A stretch of DNA of 64,000 nucleotides from NCBI GenBank assembly GCA_902497025.1, contig CABVDJ010000008.1, forward strand, positions 1 through 64,000, in the 5' to 3' direction. Of this stretch, positions 63,249-64,000 are shown one piece after another; the stretch's first letter is position 1; the number at the start of each line of letters is the position of its first letter. A program made the position numbers and the translations under genes. Origin of the DNA: an uncultured Collinsella sp. Lineage in GTDB: Bacteria > Actinomycetota > Coriobacteriia > Coriobacteriales > Coriobacteriaceae. The notes under the pieces are model-generated. The model did no database searches, was not told the origin of the DNA, and worked only from the letters and a program-made list of their open reading frames with translations.

Positions 63249-64000
63249 ATGTTTTGTCGCTCGTGTGGCACGCCGCTTGTCGACGACGCCCTCTTTTGCC
63301 CCGTATGCGGCGCACCCGTAGCACCCGACCAGGTCGCGGCCACGCAGCAACCCCAGCCTGCCGCACCAGCTCCCCAGCAATACGTGCCCGTGCAGCAGCC
63401 CGCGCGGCGCAAGCGTTCCAAGAAGCCCCTCATCGCTCTCGCCGCGGCACTTGTCGTGGCGGCGGGCATCGGCGGTGGCGCGCTGTTCTACTTCACCCAG
63501 ATTGCGACCACGCCCATCGACGAGAAAACCTTCCCGGACAGCGGCATGCGTGCGCTTGTCTCGACCAAGTACGACACTAACGGTGACGGCCGCATCTCAC
63601 GCGACGAGGCCAAGGCGGTGACGTCGGTCGAGCTGGACGGCATCGCGTCGACGCAGGGCCTGGGCAAGGTGTTCCCCAACGTTACCAGTGTGGAATATGG
63701 CGGGGACAAACTCGTCAACCTGGACCTCTCGGGCTGCGGTGACCTCAAGACCGTCGAGCTTAACTCGGCAAGCAACGTCACTGTCGTTAACCTGGACGGT
63801 TGCGACAACATCGAGAAGCTCGATCTTTCAAATGCCGCGGAGCTCAAAAGCGTCGATCTTTCGGGCAAAAAGAAGCTCGCCACGTTGGCGCTGCCGCAGG
63901 ATACGAAGGTCAGCGGCGTTAAGGATACGCAGCTCGAGGAGTTGTGGCTGCCGGTGTACTACGAGGGTACCGACGAGGACGGTGTGCACGGCAGCACGTA
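63249..64000 (+). CDS. Zinc-ribbon, membrane-anchored EF-hand/LRR surface protein (3' truncated by window)
   Basis: At least 250 residues, still open at the edge. The N-terminal zinc ribbon is MFCRSCG ... FCPVCGAP. A Pro/Gln linker and a basic stretch RRKRSKK precede one TM helix (LIALAAALVVAAGIGGGALF). Outside, DTNGDGRISRDE is a canonical EF-hand loop. Leucine-rich repeats follow, with the period NLDLSGCGDLKTVEL and KLDLSNAAELKSVDL. AAAGGAG precedes the ATG. Probably a surface interaction protein. Confidence 0.85.
   Translation, partial: MFCRSCGTPLVDDALFCPVCGAPVAPDQVAATQQPQPAAPAPQQYVPVQQPARRKRSKKPLIALAAALVVAAGIGGGALFYFTQIATTPIDEKTFPDSGMRALVSTKYDTNGDGRISRDEAKAVTSVELDGIASTQGLGKVFPNVTSVEYGGDKLVNLDLSGCGDLKTVELNSASNVTVVNLDGCDNIEKLDLSNAAELKSVDLSGKKKLATLALPQDTKVSGVKDTQLEELWLPVYYEGTDEDGVHGST

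Overview
The window is about 64 kb of high-GC bacterial DNA. It looks like a gut anaerobe of the Coriobacteriia, probably Collinsella-like, but this placement is inferred from gene content and not computed. The signs are a full-length pyruvate:ferredoxin oxidoreductase, rubrerythrin with an Rrf2 regulator, carbamate kinase, a mannose-family PTS with Amadori-type deglycases, LytS/LytTR pairs, and many dispersed palindromic intergenic repeats. Nearly all genes have clear Shine-Dalgarno sequences, and these decided most start choices.

Region 1 (1-9 kb): a truncated kinase-like membrane protein and an FHA protein lie at the left edge. An AT-richer accessory island follows (about 2.2-8.4 kb), bracketed by a diverged direct duplication of the FHA gene 3' end plus its downstream sequence. 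The island holds a decayed methyltransferase gene, an ABC transporter, an IS110-like transposase remnant and a minus-strand RiPP locus. That locus has a radical SAM/SPASM maturase, two short Cys-rich precursor peptides sharing a KHIHP leader, and a 35-residue membrane peptide. In the precursors almost every core Cys is followed by Asp after 2-4 residues, the pattern of ranthipeptides of the freyrasin type. This is the most interesting item in the window.

Region 2 (9-27 kb) is core and catabolic. It has PFOR with a long structured leader, carbamate kinase, a lipobox-bearing C39-like peptidase (minus strand), an APC permease with an amidohydrolase, two paralogous LytS-type kinase/LytTR regulator pairs, a phospholipase-C-like protein, a UMF1 transporter, and a glycosyltransferase coupled to the second kinase.

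Region 3 (27-43 kb) is mostly housekeeping. It has a phosphodiesterase, tRNA-Asp(GTC), Rrf2, a MutY-like glycosylase, rubrerythrin, small membrane proteins, RmuC, an ABC exporter with an apparent 3' frameshift, Nth, Mfd, a PAP2 phosphatase, a PLP aldolase-like enzyme and a GNAT acetyltransferase. Three classes of inverted-repeat elements lie between genes. In two of them the arm sequences change together between copies while the loop and flanks stay constant.

Region 4 (43-58 kb) is a sugar-amine (Amadori-type) catabolism district. It holds three SIS-domain deglycase paralogues, three GntR/UTRA regulators, a mannose-family PTS (IIAB, IIC, IID), a HAD phosphatase and an EamA transporter, with YitT and RecQ interspersed. 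Each regulator can be paired with its own repeat motif: TGTAT-N-TAA-NN-TGTATG, CGTTAT/ATAACG, or AGAACAACATAGAAC.

Region 5 (58-64 kb): a frameshifted lactate/hydroxyisocaproate dehydrogenase is followed by MetA with the acetyl-CoA-type Glu111. Next is an AbiEi-like protein with a possible nuclease-fold C-terminus, flanked by repeat arrays of strictly alternating 22/29-bp spacing. Then come 5-formyl-THF cyclo-ligase, a HicAB module with operator repeats, and the start of a zinc-ribbon/TM/EF-hand/LRR surface protein running off the right edge.
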